Part shown: positions 17,092 through 25,314 of the stretch, piece after piece
Position numbering within the stretch: position 1 is the first letter of the stretch
Layout of the letters: every line of letters starts with the position of its first letter
Assembly (NCBI GenBank): GCA_046582115.1
Contig: JAYGFA010000069.1
Coordinates: 1 to 25,814 of the forward strand
DNA from: UBA11889 sp046582115
Lineage (GTDB): Bacteria; Pseudomonadota; Gammaproteobacteria; Pseudomonadales; Azotimanducaceae
Reading direction: 5' to 3'
DNA length: 25,814 nucleotides
Made by a program: the position numbers and the translations under genes
Notes under the pieces: model-generated
What the model saw: only the letters and a program-made list of their open reading frames with translations
Told to the model about the DNA's origin: nothing
The model's database searches: none

Positions 17092-17109
17092 AAACGATAG
17101 GCATCGTTT
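17092..17109 (-). terminator. Inverted repeat after ftsH
   Basis: AAACGAT-GCCT-ATCGTTT is a perfect 7-bp repeat 10 nt after the ftsH stop, followed by ATTGAG. It is AT-rich and lacks a long T-run, so it may be an mRNA 3'-end hairpin or a weak terminator. The rest of the gap to glmM (17000-17091) shows no gene and no convincing promoter. Confidence 0.3.
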
Positions 17110-17119
17110 CGATGACAGC

Positions 17120-19024
17120 CTAAGTTTCCTCTAGAGGATCCCCGATGGATCCGCGCTGACTGTTCTTATCTCCGTCGGTTCCTGACGTACTACCGCCATC
17201 GTCGGGCGCTCTAGGTTTAGCACCGGCCATAATGTCCCCTGCTTGAGCTGGCAACAACGTTTCGTACTCCAACAAGGCGTCCGCCATAATGTGAAGTTTC
17301 CCAATATTATCTTCTAGGATCTGTTTCGCTTCTCGGTAGCAGCTATCAATTATTTTTCTCACCTCTTCGTCGATTTCTCGAGCAGTTTGCGAAGAAATCG
17401 TTTTCGAAGGCGAAGCAGCGGTCAGTCCCAGGAACACTTCTCCTTCCTCATCGTCATACTTCACCGGACCCATTCTTTCCGATAGCCCCCACTTGGTAAC
17501 CATATTACGTGCGAGCTGAGTAGCTCGCTCAATATCGTTGGATGCTCCAGTGGTTACCCCATCCGCACCATTTACCAGTTCCTCCGCGATACGGCCGCCA
17601 AACAACGAGCAAATTTGAGACTTCACTGAACGCCTACTGTGGCTATAGCGATCTTCCTCTGGCAAAAACATGGTGACGCCGAGTGCCCTGCCCCGCGGAA
17701 CGATGGTGATTTTATAAAGTTGGTCATGCTCAGGAACGGTATATCCAACAATCGCATGGCCAGCCTCATGATAGGCAGTATTTCGTTTTTCTTTCTCAGA
17801 CATCACCATGGATTTACGTTCTGCACCCATCATGACCTTGTCTTTGGCCTTTTCAAAGTCTTCCATTTCGACCAGTCGTTTGGCACCTCGGGCAGCAAAA
17901 AGCGCGGCTTCATTCACGATATTTTCAAGGTCTGCCCCCGAAAAGCCAGGGGTTCCTCGCGCTAAAATCGATGGCTCAACATCGTCCGAAACGGGAACTT
18001 TCCGCATGTGAACATTCAATATTTGTTCTCGCCCACGGATATCCGGCAAAGAGACGACGACTTGCCGATCAAAGCGTCCTGGCCGCAACAACGCGGGATC
18101 AAGGACGTCTGGCCTATTAGTAGCGGCGATGACGATGACACCATTATTCGGTTCAAATCCATCCATCTCGACCAATAGTTGGTTGAGCGTTTGTTCGCGC
18201 TCATCGTGTCCCCCACCAAGGCCCGCTCCGCGATGACGTCCCACGGCATCAATTTCATCAATGAAAATAATACATGGGGCCTGTTTCTTCGCCTGTTCAA
18301 ACATATCGCGCACGCGCGAAGCACCGACGCCGACGAACATCTCGACAAAGTCCGAGCCGGATATCGTAAAAAAGGGCACTTGAGCTTCGCCTGCAATTGC
18401 CTTAGCAAGCAGCGTCTTACCTGTTCCCGGCGCGCCCACCATAAGCGTACCTCGAGGAATACGACCACCTAAACGCTGGAATTTCCCGGGATCCATGAGA
18501 AATTCAACGAGCTCTTGCACCTCTTCCTTGGCCTCGTCGACTCCAGCAACATCGTCAAAAGTAGTCTTGATTTGATCGTCGGATAGCAAGCGCGCTTTAC
18601 TTTTACCAAATGCCATGGGGCCTCCTCGGCCCCCGACGCCACCCTGCATTTGCCTCATAAAAAACATGAAGACGGCAATAATGATCAAGATAGGAAAACT
18701 TGCGAGTAGTAACTGTGCCCAAAAGCCGTCTGTTTCTCTTTCTTTGTACGTGGTATCTACGTCGTGGGCTAACAATTCATCTATAAGTTTAGGGTCATCT
18801 GGGATAACAACCTTGAAACTCCTGCCATCCTTTCGCTGACCAATTAGGTGCCCCTCATGGTTGTTGATTTCAACTTCACGAATTTCGTTGCGATTCACCG
18901 ATTCGACGAAGTCTGAATAGCCCAATTTATCGGGTTCACTAACGCCACTAAAATTGTTGAACACAGTCAATAGGACCGCGGCGATAATCAGCCAAAGTAG
19001 GATATTTTTACCCATATCGTTCAA
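17120..19024 (-). CDS. ftsH: ATP-dependent zinc metalloprotease FtsH
   Basis: Hexameric inner-membrane AAA+ protease that degrades membrane and regulatory proteins. Two membrane segments (about residues 6-24 and 104-123) flank a periplasmic domain. The AAA domain has Walker A GAPGTGKT (197-204), Walker B IIFIDE (252-257) and the pore motif FVGVGASRVRD; the protease domain has HEAGH (419-423). Length is 634 aa (E. coli 644); the C-terminal tail is Gly/Ser/Asp-rich. TTG 19024 is chosen because GGAGGA lies 7 nt upstream; ATG 19015 fits the family N-terminus but is 16 nt from that site. rlmE, normally upstream in the same operon, is absent, so ftsH faces yhbY directly across a 199-bp spacer. Confidence 0.96.
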   Translation of the reverse strand: MNDMGKNILLWLIIAAVLLTVFNNFSGVSEPDKLGYSDFVESVNRNEIREVEINNHEGHLIGQRKDGRSFKVVIPDDPKLIDELLAHDVDTTYKERETDGFWAQLLLASFPILIIIAVFMFFMRQMQGGVGGRGGPMAFGKSKARLLSDDQIKTTFDDVAGVDEAKEEVQELVEFLMDPGKFQRLGGRIPRGTLMVGAPGTGKTLLAKAIAGEAQVPFFTISGSDFVEMFVGVGASRVRDMFEQAKKQAPCIIFIDEIDAVGRHRGAGLGGGHDEREQTLNQLLVEMDGFEPNNGVIVIAATNRPDVLDPALLRPGRFDRQVVVSLPDIRGREQILNVHMRKVPVSDDVEPSILARGTPGFSGADLENIVNEAALFAARGAKRLVEMEDFEKAKDKVMMGAERKSMVMSEKEKRNTAYHEAGHAIVGYTVPEHDQLYKITIVPRGRALGVTMFLPEEDRYSHSRRSVKSQICSLFGGRIAEELVNGADGVTTGASNDIERATQLARNMVTKWGLSERMGPVKYDDEEGEVFLGLTAASPSKTISSQTAREIDEEVRKIIDSCYREAKQILEDNIGKLHIMADALLEYETLLPAQAGDIMAGAKPRAPDDGGSTSGTDGDKNSQRGSIGDPLEET

Positions 19025-19223
19025 CGACTTATCCTCCGAACACGCAGTGTCATGGTGCTGATTTTCGGGCCCAATAGACTACACCAGGTGCGTTGCCCCG
19101 GCCATCTAGCAATATGTAGGCGGAATGAGACTTTACAAGTGTTAGATTATTCCGTACCAGATAAAAGGTTATGTTGGTTCGTCCCAACGACTTCGACATG
19201 TCAATTTCACTGATACACACGTC
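19025..19223. promoter_or_regulatory. Divergent ftsH / yhbY promoter region
   Basis: For ftsH (-), CTTGTAA (19139-19133) followed after 13 nt by CTACATAT (19119-19112) resembles a heat-shock sigma-32 promoter (CTTGAAA ... CCCCATNT), and also reads as TTGTAA-16-CATATT for the vegetative sigma. For yhbY (+), TTTACA (19132-19137) lies 17 bp before a poor -10, TACCAG (19155-19160). The two -35 elements overlap. These are visual matches only. Confidence 0.35.
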
Positions 19224-19520
19224 ATGGATACGAAAATACTAAAGGCGATTGCACACCATCTCTACCCAATCGTAACCATAGGCGACGCGGGATTATCAAC
19301 CGGCGTCGTTGCCGAATTGGAACGCGCTATCTCAGACCACGAATTAATCAAAGTACGTTTGAATCTCGAGGACCGACAATTGCGGCGGGCGCTCGCCAAC
19401 GAGGTTGCAAAGTCCCTGTGCGCAGACTTGGTTCAGCAAATAGGGAAGGTAATCGTGTTGTATCACCCCAATACAGACGCTCGCCCCGCGCTCTCAAACA
19501 TCACCCGTTTGGGGCGTTAA
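19224..19520 (+). CDS. yhbY: CRM-domain RNA-binding protein, YhbY family
   Basis: Small protein that associates with pre-50S subunits in E. coli. The 98 residues are one CRM domain: LKAIAHHLYPIVTIGDAGLSTGVVAELERAISDHELIKVRL, with the GxxG loop (GDAG), then QQIGKVIVLYHP. It starts about five residues later than E. coli YhbY; ATG 19224 is the only in-frame start and has no clear Shine-Dalgarno. It is the only gene after acs on the + strand, divergent from ftsH and convergent with greA. This orientation is also found in E. coli. Confidence 0.9.
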   Translation: MDTKILKAIAHHLYPIVTIGDAGLSTGVVAELERAISDHELIKVRLNLEDRQLRRALANEVAKSLCADLVQQIGKVIVLYHPNTDARPALSNITRLGR

Positions 19521-19526
19521 CCGCCC
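19512..19526. terminator. Inverted repeat between convergent yhbY and greA
   Basis: GGGCG-TTAAC-CGCCC is a perfect 5-bp GC stem with the yhbY stop codon in its loop. No T-run follows on either strand (GAAAAA on +, CAAAC on -), so it is at most a hairpin shared by both 3' ends. Confidence 0.3.
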
Positions 19527-19538
19527 GAAAAATTGACT

Positions 19539-20012
19539 TCAAAGATGTTCAATTGTGTCGATTTCGTATTCACGCTCGCCATCAGGCGATTTGACAATCA
19601 CGGTATCGCCGAGACTTTTACCGACCATCGCCCTCGCCATCGGAGACAATACCGAGATCTTATCTTCTTTAATGTCTGCTTCATCTTCTCCAACAATTTT
19701 GTAGCGCGATTCCCGATCACTACCCTGTTCCACCAATGTCACAGTGCAGCCAAATATGACTTTCCCACTTGGACTGATCTTTGTTATATCGATTACCTGA
19801 GCATCACTCAGCCTGGCTTCAATTTCTTGTATTCGTCCTTCCGTAAAGCCCTGTCGCTCCTTAGCCGCGTGGTACTCAGCGTTCTCCCGCAAGTCACCAT
19901 GTTCGCGAGCCTCGCCTATCGCGCGAGTCACAGAAGGCCGCACAACCCTTTTAAGGTGCGTCAATTCTTCCCGCAGTTTCACAGCACCCTCCACGGTCAT
20001 GGGCATCGTCAC
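19539..20012 (-). CDS. greA: Transcription elongation factor GreA
   Basis: Stimulates transcript cleavage by backtracked RNA polymerase. The N-terminal coiled coil carries the tip acidic residues (EAREHGDLRENAEYHAAKERQGF), and the C-terminal FKBP-like domain includes ISPSGKVIFGCTV, YKIVGEDEAD and SPMARAMVGKSLGD. Length is 157 aa (E. coli 158). The start is GTG 20012, overlapping the carB stop as GTGA, with GGAG 7 nt upstream inside carB; ATG 20006 is a possible alternative. It is the last gene of carA-carB-greA. Confidence 0.96.
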   Translation of the reverse strand: MTMPMTVEGAVKLREELTHLKRVVRPSVTRAIGEAREHGDLRENAEYHAAKERQGFTEGRIQEIEARLSDAQVIDITKISPSGKVIFGCTVTLVEQGSDRESRYKIVGEDEADIKEDKISVLSPMARAMVGKSLGDTVIVKSPDGEREYEIDTIEHL

Positions 20013-23000
20013 GCTTCTGCTCCCCGCTGTATTTCCTGAAGGCTTCGAACTCGATCATTGCTTCCGTGTTGCATCGCGATACAGAAAGCTTCGCCGCCCG
20101 CAAGCGTCGTGGTGTAGCACACTTTATGACGCAGCGCGAGACGCCTAATGACTGCCGAGTCAATGATCGCCTGTCGGCCCTCCGTCGTATTAACGATCAG
20201 CGAAGGTGCTTCATTCTTTATAAGGTCGGTTACGTCCGGCCGACCTTCCGCAACTTTGTTAACAACTCCAGTACGTACGCCTGATTCCCTTAGAGCTCTT
20301 GCAGTTCCCCCTGTCGCAACAATTTCAAATCCTAAGGCAGTTAATTGCTTAGCGACTTTAGCTACATACGGCCGATCTGATTTCTTAACGCTTATGAAAG
20401 CCAAACCATCCTTAGGCAAAATTTCTCCCGCAGCCAACGTGGCCTTGGCGAAAGCCTCGCCGAACGAGTCACCAATCCCCATCACTTCTCCGGTAGATTT
20501 CATTTCTGGTCCAAGAATCGGATCGACTCCAGGAAACTTGGTAAACGGAAACACGGACTCCTTAACAGCGAAGTGATCTGGGACAATTTCTTCTGTAAAG
20601 CCCTGGGCTTCCAAGCTTTCGCCAACCATACAACGGGCAGCGATTTTGGCTAGCGAGACCCCAATCGATTTCGAAACAAATGGCACAGTCCGCGACGCCC
20701 TTGGGTTGACTTCTAGTACGTAGATCTTTTCATCCTGAACCGCCATTTGAACATTCATTAAACCAACCACGCCCAGTTCCAGTGCCAGCGATTTCACCTG
20801 ATCTCGTATTTCATTTTGAATACCAAAATCGAGACTATACGGCGGAAGTGAGCATGCCGAATCGCCGGAGTGCACTCCAGCCTGTTCGATGTGCTGCATG
20901 ATGGCACCAATCACGACCTGTTCCCCGTCACATACCGCGTCTACGTCTACTTCGACTGCTTGATCCAAGAACCGATCGAGTAAGACAGGCGATGCATTAG
21001 ATACCTTAAACGCTGTTTCCATGTACCGTTGAAGGTCTTGCTGACCATATACTATCTCCATACCACGGCCGCCTAGGACGTATGACGGCCGAACGACAAT
21101 GGGATAGCCGATCTCATTTGCAGCTTGCGCTGCGGCATCCGGTTCAATGACAGTGCGGTTCGACGGTTGTCTCAATGCAACTTTTTCGATCAGTGCTTGA
21201 AACCGTTCCCGATTTTCGGCTCGATCTATCGCGTCCGCGCTCGTCCCGAGAATTGGCACACCCGACGCCTGAAGCTGATCAACTAATTTGAGAGGCGTCT
21301 GACCTCCAAACTGGACAATGACACCCTGAGGTTCCTCTACTTCGACGATGGCAAGCACATCCTCAAGCGTCACGGGCTCAAAATAGAGACGATCCGACGT
21401 ATCATAGTCAGTCGAAACGGTCTCGGGATTACAATTCACCATAATCGTTTCATATCCGTCTTCACGCATTGCCATGGCCGCGTGGACGCAGCAATAGTCA
21501 AACTCGATACCCTGACCGATCCGGTTTGGACCACCGCCCAAAACCATGATTTTTCGTTCTTTCGTAGGTTGCGCCTCACACTCTTCCTCGTACGTCGAAT
21601 ACATGTAGGCAGTAGCAGCTTCGAACTCGGCGGCACAAGTATCAACGCGTTTAAAGACCGGGCGGACACCAAGTGACCCTCGATATTCTCTAAACTCTTC
21701 CTCCGAACAACCTAGTATCGACGCAAGACGGGCGTCAGAAAAACCATCTCGCTTCAATTGACGAACATGGCCGACCGTAAGATCTCCCAGAACCTGACCG
21801 TTAAGCGACTTTTCCGTTCGAACAAGGTCTTCAATCTGTGCCAGAAACCAGTTGTCGATGCCCGTGGCTTCCGCAATTTCTCCGATGGTCATTCCCTCTC
21901 GGAAACCATCTGCAACAAACCAAATCCTTTCTGCACCCGCCTGTCTCAATTCGTGAGTAAGCGTTGATGCACGTTCATTGACGTTAGGTGGAAGGATCGG
22001 ATCTAAACCCATCACCCCCGTCTCGAGGCCTCTCAGCGCCTTCTGGAAAGACTCTTTGAACGTACGTCCAATCGCCATAACTTCGCCCACAGATTTCATC
22101 TGGGTCGTTAGTCGATTCTCGGCTTGACTAAATTTCTCAAAAGTAAACCGCGGCACCTTAGTTACAACGTAATCGATTGAAGGCTCAAACGATGCGGGTG
22201 TCACACCGGTGATATCGTTAATCAGCTCATCCAGGGTGTAGCCGATTGCCAACTTAGCCGCGACCTTGGCAATAGGGAATCCCGTTGCTTTCGAAGCAAG
22301 AGCAGACGACCGCGACACGCGAGGGTTCATTTCGATAACGACCATCCGGCCTGAGTTTGGGTCGAGTGCAAATTGGACATTTGAGCCCCCCGTATCCACT
22401 CCGATCTCCCGTAATACCGCAATTGATGCGTTCCGCATCAATTGATACTCCTTGTCAGTCAGTGTTTGTGCAGGTGCCACCGTAATCGAATCTCCGGTAT
22501 GGATTCCCATCGGATCAACGTTTTCGATTGAGCAAACGATGATGCAGTTGTCGGCACGATCACGTACAACCTCCATCTCAAATTCTTTCCATCCCAACAG
22601 TGATTCATCAATCAACAGTTCGCTGGTCGGCGAAAGATCTAAGCCCCCTGAACATATTTCGATGAATTCCTCTCGGTTGTATGCCACACCGCCACCACTC
22701 CCGCCGAGCGTGAAGGAAGGTCTGATGATGCAGGGGAAACCAAGGCGGCTTTGAACCTGTATTGCCTCTTCCAAACTATGCGCGATTGCCGAACGTGGAG
22801 TTTCGAGATCAATTCGTCGCATCGCTCTACCAAAGCGTTCCCGATCTTCCGCTTTGTCGATCGCATCTTGACTAGCCCCAATGAGTTCAACATTGTGTGC
22901 TTCGAGGACCCCTTCGCGGACCAGATCAAGGGCACAATTGAGTCCGGTCTGACCGCCCATAGTGGGTAACAACGCGTCCGGTTTTTCCCGAGCAATGATC

Positions 23001-23227
23001 TCGGTAACGGTTCGCCACTCCACCGGTTCTATGTAAGTCGAATCGGCCATTGTCGGATCCGTCATAATCGTCGCCGGATTGGAATTAACCAACACGACCC
23101 GATACCCCTCGCTCCGTAGAGCTTTACAAGCCTGCACACCGGAATAATCAAATTCGCAAGCCTGCCCGATGACGATTGGACCGGCACCGATGATAAGTAC
23201 GGTCTCTATGTCATCACGCCTAGGCAT
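20009..23227 (-). CDS. carB: Carbamoyl-phosphate synthase, large subunit
   Basis: Makes carbamoyl phosphate for pyrimidines and arginine from ammonia supplied by CarA, bicarbonate and two ATP. The two homologous halves each carry an ATP-grasp module: IIGAGPIVIGQACEFDYSG and RPSFTLGGSGGG in the first, VLGGGPNRIGQGIEFDYCC and RPSYVLGGRGMEIVY in the second. The C-terminal MGS-like allosteric domain (from about residue 935, VATGGTARALRESG) normally binds UMP and ornithine. Length is 1072 aa (E. coli 1073), with no visible damage. ATG 23227 overlaps the end of carA by 8 nt; P. aeruginosa has an extra ORF between the two genes, which is not present here. Confidence 0.98.
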   Translation of the reverse strand: MPRRDDIETVLIIGAGPIVIGQACEFDYSGVQACKALRSEGYRVVLVNSNPATIMTDPTMADSTYIEPVEWRTVTEIIAREKPDALLPTMGGQTGLNCALDLVREGVLEAHNVELIGASQDAIDKAEDRERFGRAMRRIDLETPRSAIAHSLEEAIQVQSRLGFPCIIRPSFTLGGSGGGVAYNREEFIEICSGGLDLSPTSELLIDESLLGWKEFEMEVVRDRADNCIIVCSIENVDPMGIHTGDSITVAPAQTLTDKEYQLMRNASIAVLREIGVDTGGSNVQFALDPNSGRMVVIEMNPRVSRSSALASKATGFPIAKVAAKLAIGYTLDELINDITGVTPASFEPSIDYVVTKVPRFTFEKFSQAENRLTTQMKSVGEVMAIGRTFKESFQKALRGLETGVMGLDPILPPNVNERASTLTHELRQAGAERIWFVADGFREGMTIGEIAEATGIDNWFLAQIEDLVRTEKSLNGQVLGDLTVGHVRQLKRDGFSDARLASILGCSEEEFREYRGSLGVRPVFKRVDTCAAEFEAATAYMYSTYEEECEAQPTKERKIMVLGGGPNRIGQGIEFDYCCVHAAMAMREDGYETIMVNCNPETVSTDYDTSDRLYFEPVTLEDVLAIVEVEEPQGVIVQFGGQTPLKLVDQLQASGVPILGTSADAIDRAENRERFQALIEKVALRQPSNRTVIEPDAAAQAANEIGYPIVVRPSYVLGGRGMEIVYGQQDLQRYMETAFKVSNASPVLLDRFLDQAVEVDVDAVCDGEQVVIGAIMQHIEQAGVHSGDSACSLPPYSLDFGIQNEIRDQVKSLALELGVVGLMNVQMAVQDEKIYVLEVNPRASRTVPFVSKSIGVSLAKIAARCMVGESLEAQGFTEEIVPDHFAVKESVFPFTKFPGVDPILGPEMKSTGEVMGIGDSFGEAFAKATLAAGEILPKDGLAFISVKKSDRPYVAKVAKQLTALGFEIVATGGTARALRESGVRTGVVNKVAEGRPDVTDLIKNEAPSLIVNTTEGRQAIIDSAVIRRLALRHKVCYTTTLAGGEAFCIAMQHGSNDRVRSLQEIQRGAEA

Positions 23228-24362
23228 GCGGACTCGCCTTCTTATAAGCAGACATCATTTGCACGAATCGATCGAAAAGATAAGCGCAGTCCTGCGGTCC
23301 GGGGCTAGCTTCCGGGTGTCCTTGAAAACCAAACGCCGGTTTGTCCGTTCTGGCCAATCCTTGTAGGGAACCATCGAAGAGGGACACGTGTGTGACCTCC
23401 AGATTTTGAGGCAAAGAGTCATGATCTACCGCAAAACCGTGGTTCTGGCTGGTGATGATGACGCAACCCGTAGATAAGTCCTGAACCGGGTGATTTGCAC
23501 CGTGATGGCCATGCGTCATCTTGACAGTTCGTGCGCCGCTCGCCAGAGCCAGTAATTGACAACCGAGGCAAATCCCAAATAACGGAAGCCCTGCTTCTAA
23601 GAATTCTCTTATCGCAGCAATCGCGTACTCGCAAGGATCAGGATCACCTGGACCATTGGATAGAAAAACCCCATCCGGGTGCATTGCCATCACCGCTTCG
23701 GCAGGAGTCGTTGCTGGCACCAGCGTCACTTCGCAACCTCGGTCGATTAAAAGGCGCAAAATCGCGTGTTTTACGCCGAAGTCATAGGCAACAACCTTAT
23801 GGCTAAAAGACTCTGGTTCGGCATAACCTTCGCCCAACCGCCAACTACCACCCTTCCAGTTCAGCACGTCGTGGCGACTAACCACTTTCGCTAAATCCAT
23901 CCCAGCTAGCCCCGGAAATGCAATCGCCTGAGCGAGAGCTTCATCCTCCGACACTTCTTCCCCGGCGATTAAACAACCCGCTAAAGAACCTTTCCGCCGA
24001 AGAATCCGAGTGAGCCTACGCGTATCGATCCCATCGATACCAACGACTTCTTTGTCTTCCAGAAAATCCGTAAGCGATTGACTAGCCCTCCAACTACTTA
24101 CCTTGACCGGGAGATCGCGTATAACCAAGCCGTCCGCCCATACGCGGTCGGACTCCATGTCCTCCTCATTCGTTCCAGTATTTCCGATATGGGGATACGT
24201 GAAGGTGATAATTTGACGGGCATACGAAGGGTCGGTAAGAATTTCTTGATAACCGGTCATCGCCGTATTGAAGACAACTTCTCCAGTTGCCATGCCAGGA
24301 ATACCAATGGAGCGCCCGCGAAAAACGCTACCGTCTTCAAGTACCAGTATGGCGGGCTTCAC
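23220..24362 (-). CDS. carA: Carbamoyl-phosphate synthase, small (glutaminase) subunit
   Basis: Hydrolyses glutamine and channels ammonia to CarB. An N-terminal CarA domain (GEVVFNTAMTGYQEILTDPSY) is followed by a class I glutamine amidotransferase with Cys265 in FGICLGCQLLALASG and His349/Glu351 in GHPEASPG; the residue three after the nucleophile is Cys instead of the common His and is not one of the triad. Length is 380 aa. GTG 24362 is chosen: AGGA lies 5 nt upstream and the N-terminus KPAILVLEDG matches E. coli. The frame is also open back to an ATG at 24407, but those codons form a terminator hairpin. A TAGAAT at 24449-24444 could be the -10 of a promoter with a poor -35. Confidence 0.96.
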   Translation of the reverse strand: MKPAILVLEDGSVFRGRSIGIPGMATGEVVFNTAMTGYQEILTDPSYARQIITFTYPHIGNTGTNEEDMESDRVWADGLVIRDLPVKVSSWRASQSLTDFLEDKEVVGIDGIDTRRLTRILRRKGSLAGCLIAGEEVSEDEALAQAIAFPGLAGMDLAKVVSRHDVLNWKGGSWRLGEGYAEPESFSHKVVAYDFGVKHAILRLLIDRGCEVTLVPATTPAEAVMAMHPDGVFLSNGPGDPDPCEYAIAAIREFLEAGLPLFGICLGCQLLALASGARTVKMTHGHHGANHPVQDLSTGCVIITSQNHGFAVDHDSLPQNLEVTHVSLFDGSLQGLARTDKPAFGFQGHPEASPGPQDCAYLFDRFVQMMSAYKKASPHA

Positions 24363-24370
24363 TTGCTTCC

Positions 24371-24405
24371 TATAAAAAGGCGGGAAAGACCTCCGCTTTC
24401 CCGCC
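24371..24405 (-). terminator. Intrinsic terminator / attenuator directly before carA
   Basis: GGCGGGAAAG (24405-24396), loop CGGAGGT, CTTTCCCGCC (24388-24379): a perfect 10-bp GC-rich stem followed by TTTTTAT. The T-run ends 3 nt before the carA Shine-Dalgarno AGGA (24371-24368), and the carA GTG is at 24362. Any transcript that expresses carA must therefore cross it. It may also end the dnaJ-dapB transcript, since dapB stops 98 nt upstream. The loop itself contains GGAGG. Confidence 0.82.
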
Positions 24406-24502
24406 ATAGCTTCGTATCGCCCGACCCGAAATCGAGCGCAGAAATTCTAGCGTCAAACTGGAATAATTGCGCGGTTCGTAGCGTCTCCACCGCAAAAATG
24501 GG

Positions 24503-25312
24503 TCAGAGTCCGAGCACGTTCTCCATGCCAAAAAGTCCTTTTTCTTTCATCGTGATCTTCTCGGCGACAAATCGAACAGCCCGAATGGCACCCACCGCGA
24601 AATTCGATCGACTTTGTGCTCTGTGCGTAATTTCGATGCGCTCACCCGTTCCTGCAAAGGTCACCGTATGTTCTCCGACAACATCTCCGCCACGAGCGGA
24701 ATGAAATCCAATAGTTGGTTGTGCACGCTCACCCGTGTCGCCAACCCTTCCATAAATCGCGTCCTTTCCAAGATCGCGCCCGAGAGTCGTCGCAACAATT
24801 TCGCCCATCCGAACAGCGGTTCCCGAGGGCGCATCGATCTTATGGCGGTGGTGCATTTCGTATATTTCAATGTCGACGGAATCACCTAGAATCTCAGCCG
24901 CGGTTTCGATCAGACGAAACACTACGTTGACTCCAACACTCAAATTGGGAGCCATCACGATGGGTATCGACCCCGCCGCTAGCTCGATGTCGCGTATACC
25001 AGCAGCATCAAATCCAGTCGTTCCAATAACCATCCCAAAACCATCCGCGACACCCGCGTCAAGAAGCCCAAGCGTTGCTACAGGGATACTAAAATCAACA
25101 AGCACATCAAAAGTCGCTCCATCCCTATTTGTTACAACTGGAACACCGATTTCGCCAACCCCAGCAACTAACCCCGCATCTTGCCCTACAAATTCCGAAT
25201 CCGAATGCTCAAGTGCCACCACGAGCGATAGATCTTTTTCGTCGACGATGGCTTGGGTCAACATCCGACCCATGCGCCCCGCGGCACCGTTGATTGCAAC
25301 ATCAATCGGCAT
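24503..25312 (-). CDS. dapB: 4-hydroxy-tetrahydrodipicolinate reductase
   Basis: NAD(P)H-dependent step of the diaminopimelate/lysine pathway. The nucleotide-binding glycine loop is INGAAGRMGRM (residues 8-18), FDVLVDFSIP and GTTGFD follow, and the catalytic motif EMHHRHKIDAPSGTA has His154, His155 and Lys158. The C-terminus MKEKGLFGMENVLGL is typical. Length is 269 aa (E. coli 273). ATG 25312 starts 2 nt after the dnaJ stop, with AGGA 8 nt upstream inside dnaJ, so it is coupled to dnaJ. The 95-140 nt after it form the carA leader. Confidence 0.97.
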   Translation of the reverse strand: MPIDVAINGAAGRMGRMLTQAIVDEKDLSLVVALEHSDSEFVGQDAGLVAGVGEIGVPVVTNRDGATFDVLVDFSIPVATLGLLDAGVADGFGMVIGTTGFDAAGIRDIELAAGSIPIVMAPNLSVGVNVVFRLIETAAEILGDSVDIEIYEMHHRHKIDAPSGTAVRMGEIVATTLGRDLGKDAIYGRVGDTGERAQPTIGFHSARGGDVVGEHTVTFAGTGERIEITHRAQSRSNFAVGAIRAVRFVAEKITMKEKGLFGMENVLGL

Positions 25313-25314
25313 GA

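Noticed and set aside
19533..20039. 168-codon open frame on + strand
   Set aside because: Antisense to greA; composition is that of a mirrored coding sequence.
24078..24704. 208-codon open frame on + strand
   Set aside because: Antisense to carA and dapB and crosses the carA terminator; no recognisable domain.
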